DNA of 64,000 bases from Chlamydoabsidia padenii. Its lineage: Eukaryota; Mucoromycota; Mucoromycetes; Mucorales; Cunninghamellaceae. The stretch covers positions 744,001 to 808,000 of the forward strand of contig JAIWND010000013.1 in the NCBI GenBank assembly GCA_025330725.1. Direction: 5' to 3'. Below are positions 62,618 through 64,000 of the stretch, piece after piece. Numbering within the stretch: the first letter of the stretch is position 1; the number at the start of each line of letters is the position of its first letter. A model generated the notes under the pieces. It was not told where the DNA came from. It did no database searches and saw nothing but the letters and a program-made list of their open reading frames with translations. The position numbers and the translations under genes were made by a program.

Positions 62618-63942
62618 ATGACAGCACAACAGCAACAACAACAACAACAACAACAACAGCAACCATCCTCGTCAGCTGGGTCATCACATAATGTCGTTGG
62701 TGTCCATTATCGAGTAGGGAAGAAGATCGGAGAAGGATCATTTGGTATCATTTACGAAGGTACTTTCTCATCCCATACACACATACACACACACACACTC
62801 TCTCTCTTTACACATTTTAATGCCTTTTGTTCATCTATATTTATATATATAGGGACAAACTTGCTCAATAATCAACAAGTAGCTATCAAGTTTGAACCAA
62901 GAAAAAGTGATGCACCTCAACTCCGTGATGAATATCGTACTTACAAGGTCATGGCTGGTACACCCGGGATCCCTGCGGCTTATTACTTTGGTAAGTAAAA
63001 ACTAGTGGAACTAGCTCTTGACTCTCTTTCTCACACTTTTTTTCTAATATAATAGGTCAAGAAGGTCTCCATAATATACTAGTGATCGATCTATTGGGTC
63101 CCAGTCTGGAAGATATGTTTGATATCTGTGGCCGCCGTTTCTCCATCAAAACCACTGCGATGTTGGCGAAACAAATGGTAAGATATTATTATGTCATTGG
63201 ATAATGTATTCTGATACCATTTTTTTTTTTTTTTTGTATAGGTAAGTCGGGTGGAAACCATCCATGAAAAGAACCTGATCTATCGAGACATTAAACCTGA
63301 TAACTTTTTGATTGGCAAACCTGGCACACCTTTGGCTAATCATATATACATGGTGGACTTTGGTATGGCGAAACTCTATCGGGATCCGAAAACAAGACAG
63401 CATATTCCTTACCGTGAACGTAAAAGTCTATCGGGAACCGCACGGTATATGAGTATCAACACTCATTTGGGCCGAGGTAAAAGAACAAAATCACATATAC
63501 AATAAGGGGCTAAAGGAATGACATCTCACTCTCTCTTTTAATATAGAGCAATCACGTCGGGATGACTTGGAGGCTTTGGGACATGTCTTTATGTACTTTT
63601 TACGTGGGTCTTTACCTTGGCAAGGACTCAAAGCGGCTACCAACAAACAAAAGTACGAAAAAATTGGCGAAAAGAAACAAACCAGTGCGATCAAGGATCT
63701 TGCTCAAGGCTACCCAGGTAAGAAACATCATCTCTTTGTCTACCAAGAATATCCATCACTCATTTTTTTTTTTGATAGAGGAATTCGCCATTTACTTGCA
63801 ATACGTACGGAAACTAGGATTTGAAGAAGCACCGGATTATGACTTTTTGCGGGAACTGTTTACCAAGGCGATCAAGAACATTGGCGAAACCGAAGACGAT
63901 GTATACGATTGGTGCCTATTAAACAATGGAAAAGGATGGGAG
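62618..63942 (+). CDS. Casein kinase I, Yck/Cki1 type (3' end outside window)
   Basis: Six exons are visible: 62618-62759, 62853-62990, 63056-63177, 63242-63476, 63547-63717, 63779-63942 (324 codons), then a GTAATA donor opens an intron running out of the window. A CAG/CAA-encoded poly-Gln N-terminus precedes [18 protein letters not shown]. Kinase motifs are [49 protein letters not shown], the CK1 [14 protein letters not shown] loop and [12 protein letters not shown]. The sequence is closest to the plasma-membrane Yck/Cki1 (gamma) branch, which controls endocytosis and morphogenesis. The C-terminal cysteines for palmitoylation would lie beyond the window and cannot be checked. Confidence 0.95.
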
Positions 63943-64000
63943 GTAATAATAGATATGGCTTAATTTGACATTCATTCCTTTACTCACCCTCATTCTACTT

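Overview
This window is nuclear DNA from a filamentous fungus, most likely an early-diverging one (Mucoromycota/Mucorales-like). The reasons are: intron-rich eukaryotic genes with short introns (about 50-130 bp, GTAAGT donors, TAG acceptors), fungal-specific gene families (a Pho85-type cyclin, Set5, Sec18, a Gap1-type RasGAP, a Yck-type casein kinase, a Vps68-like protein), a class V myosin with six IQ motifs, CAA/CAG-rich low-complexity protein tracts, and AT-rich intergenic DNA full of long A/T runs. The species call is inference. All exon maps below were assembled by eye from splice sites and reading-frame continuity, and every multi-exon model closes in frame.

Layout. 0.6-2.2 kb aspartate aminotransferase (+). 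2.8-3.9 kb Pho85-type cyclin (-). 5.2-6.4 kb mitoferrin-like carrier (-). 6.4-8.3 kb mostly intergenic, with an exact 52-bp tandem duplication, a weak spliced ORF and a small 72-aa ORF. 8.6-14.6 kb class V myosin (+). 14.8-16.3 kb WW-domain repeat protein (+). 17.1-18.5 kb Set5-like methyltransferase (-). 19.9-21.8 kb three-repeat Myb factor (-). 23.4-24.3 kb RRM-cyclophilin (-). 25.0-28.5 kb PI 4-kinase Pik1 (-). 29.7-31.4 kb Golgi GDPase Gda1 (-), divergent from GSK3 kinase at 31.7-33.4 kb (+). 33.8-35.2 kb GT2 polysaccharide synthase (-). 35.4-36.3 kb FCP1-domain protein (-). 36.9-37.5 kb isochorismatase-family hydrolase (-), divergent from ribosomal protein eL38 at 37.8-38.3 kb (+). 38.6-41.4 kb F-BAR/DEP/RhoGAP (-). 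41.6-42.5 kb DUF2470-like membrane protein (+). 42.8 kb tRNA-Asn(GTT). 43.4-45.9 kb triple-SH3 adaptor (+). 46.2-47.8 kb membrane PHP-domain protein (-), divergent from ribosomal protein eL8 at 48.0-49.1 kb (+). 49.3-50.2 kb TMEM50/Vps68-like protein (+). 50.9-53.8 kb IQGAP-related RasGAP (+). 54.4-57.5 kb Sec18/NSF (-), sharing a 173-bp promoter gap with MSH5 at 57.6-62.1 kb (+). 62.6 kb to the window end: casein kinase I (+, 3' end missing).

Most genes are housekeeping. Many belong to membrane traffic and polarity (myosin V, Pik1, Gda1, Sec18, the Vps68-like protein, RhoGAP, RasGAP, the SH3 adaptor, casein kinase I), but I see no operon-like cluster and no new defence or mobile system. The most unusual signals are: a recurring CGGGATTTRAAA-type element upstream of many start codons; two ribosomal protein genes whose first coding exon is only the ATG and whose first introns both carry GGAT repeats; two GC-AG introns; an acceptor preceded by a pure A run; and a three-SH3 adaptor with the domain order of animal CIN85/CD2AP.
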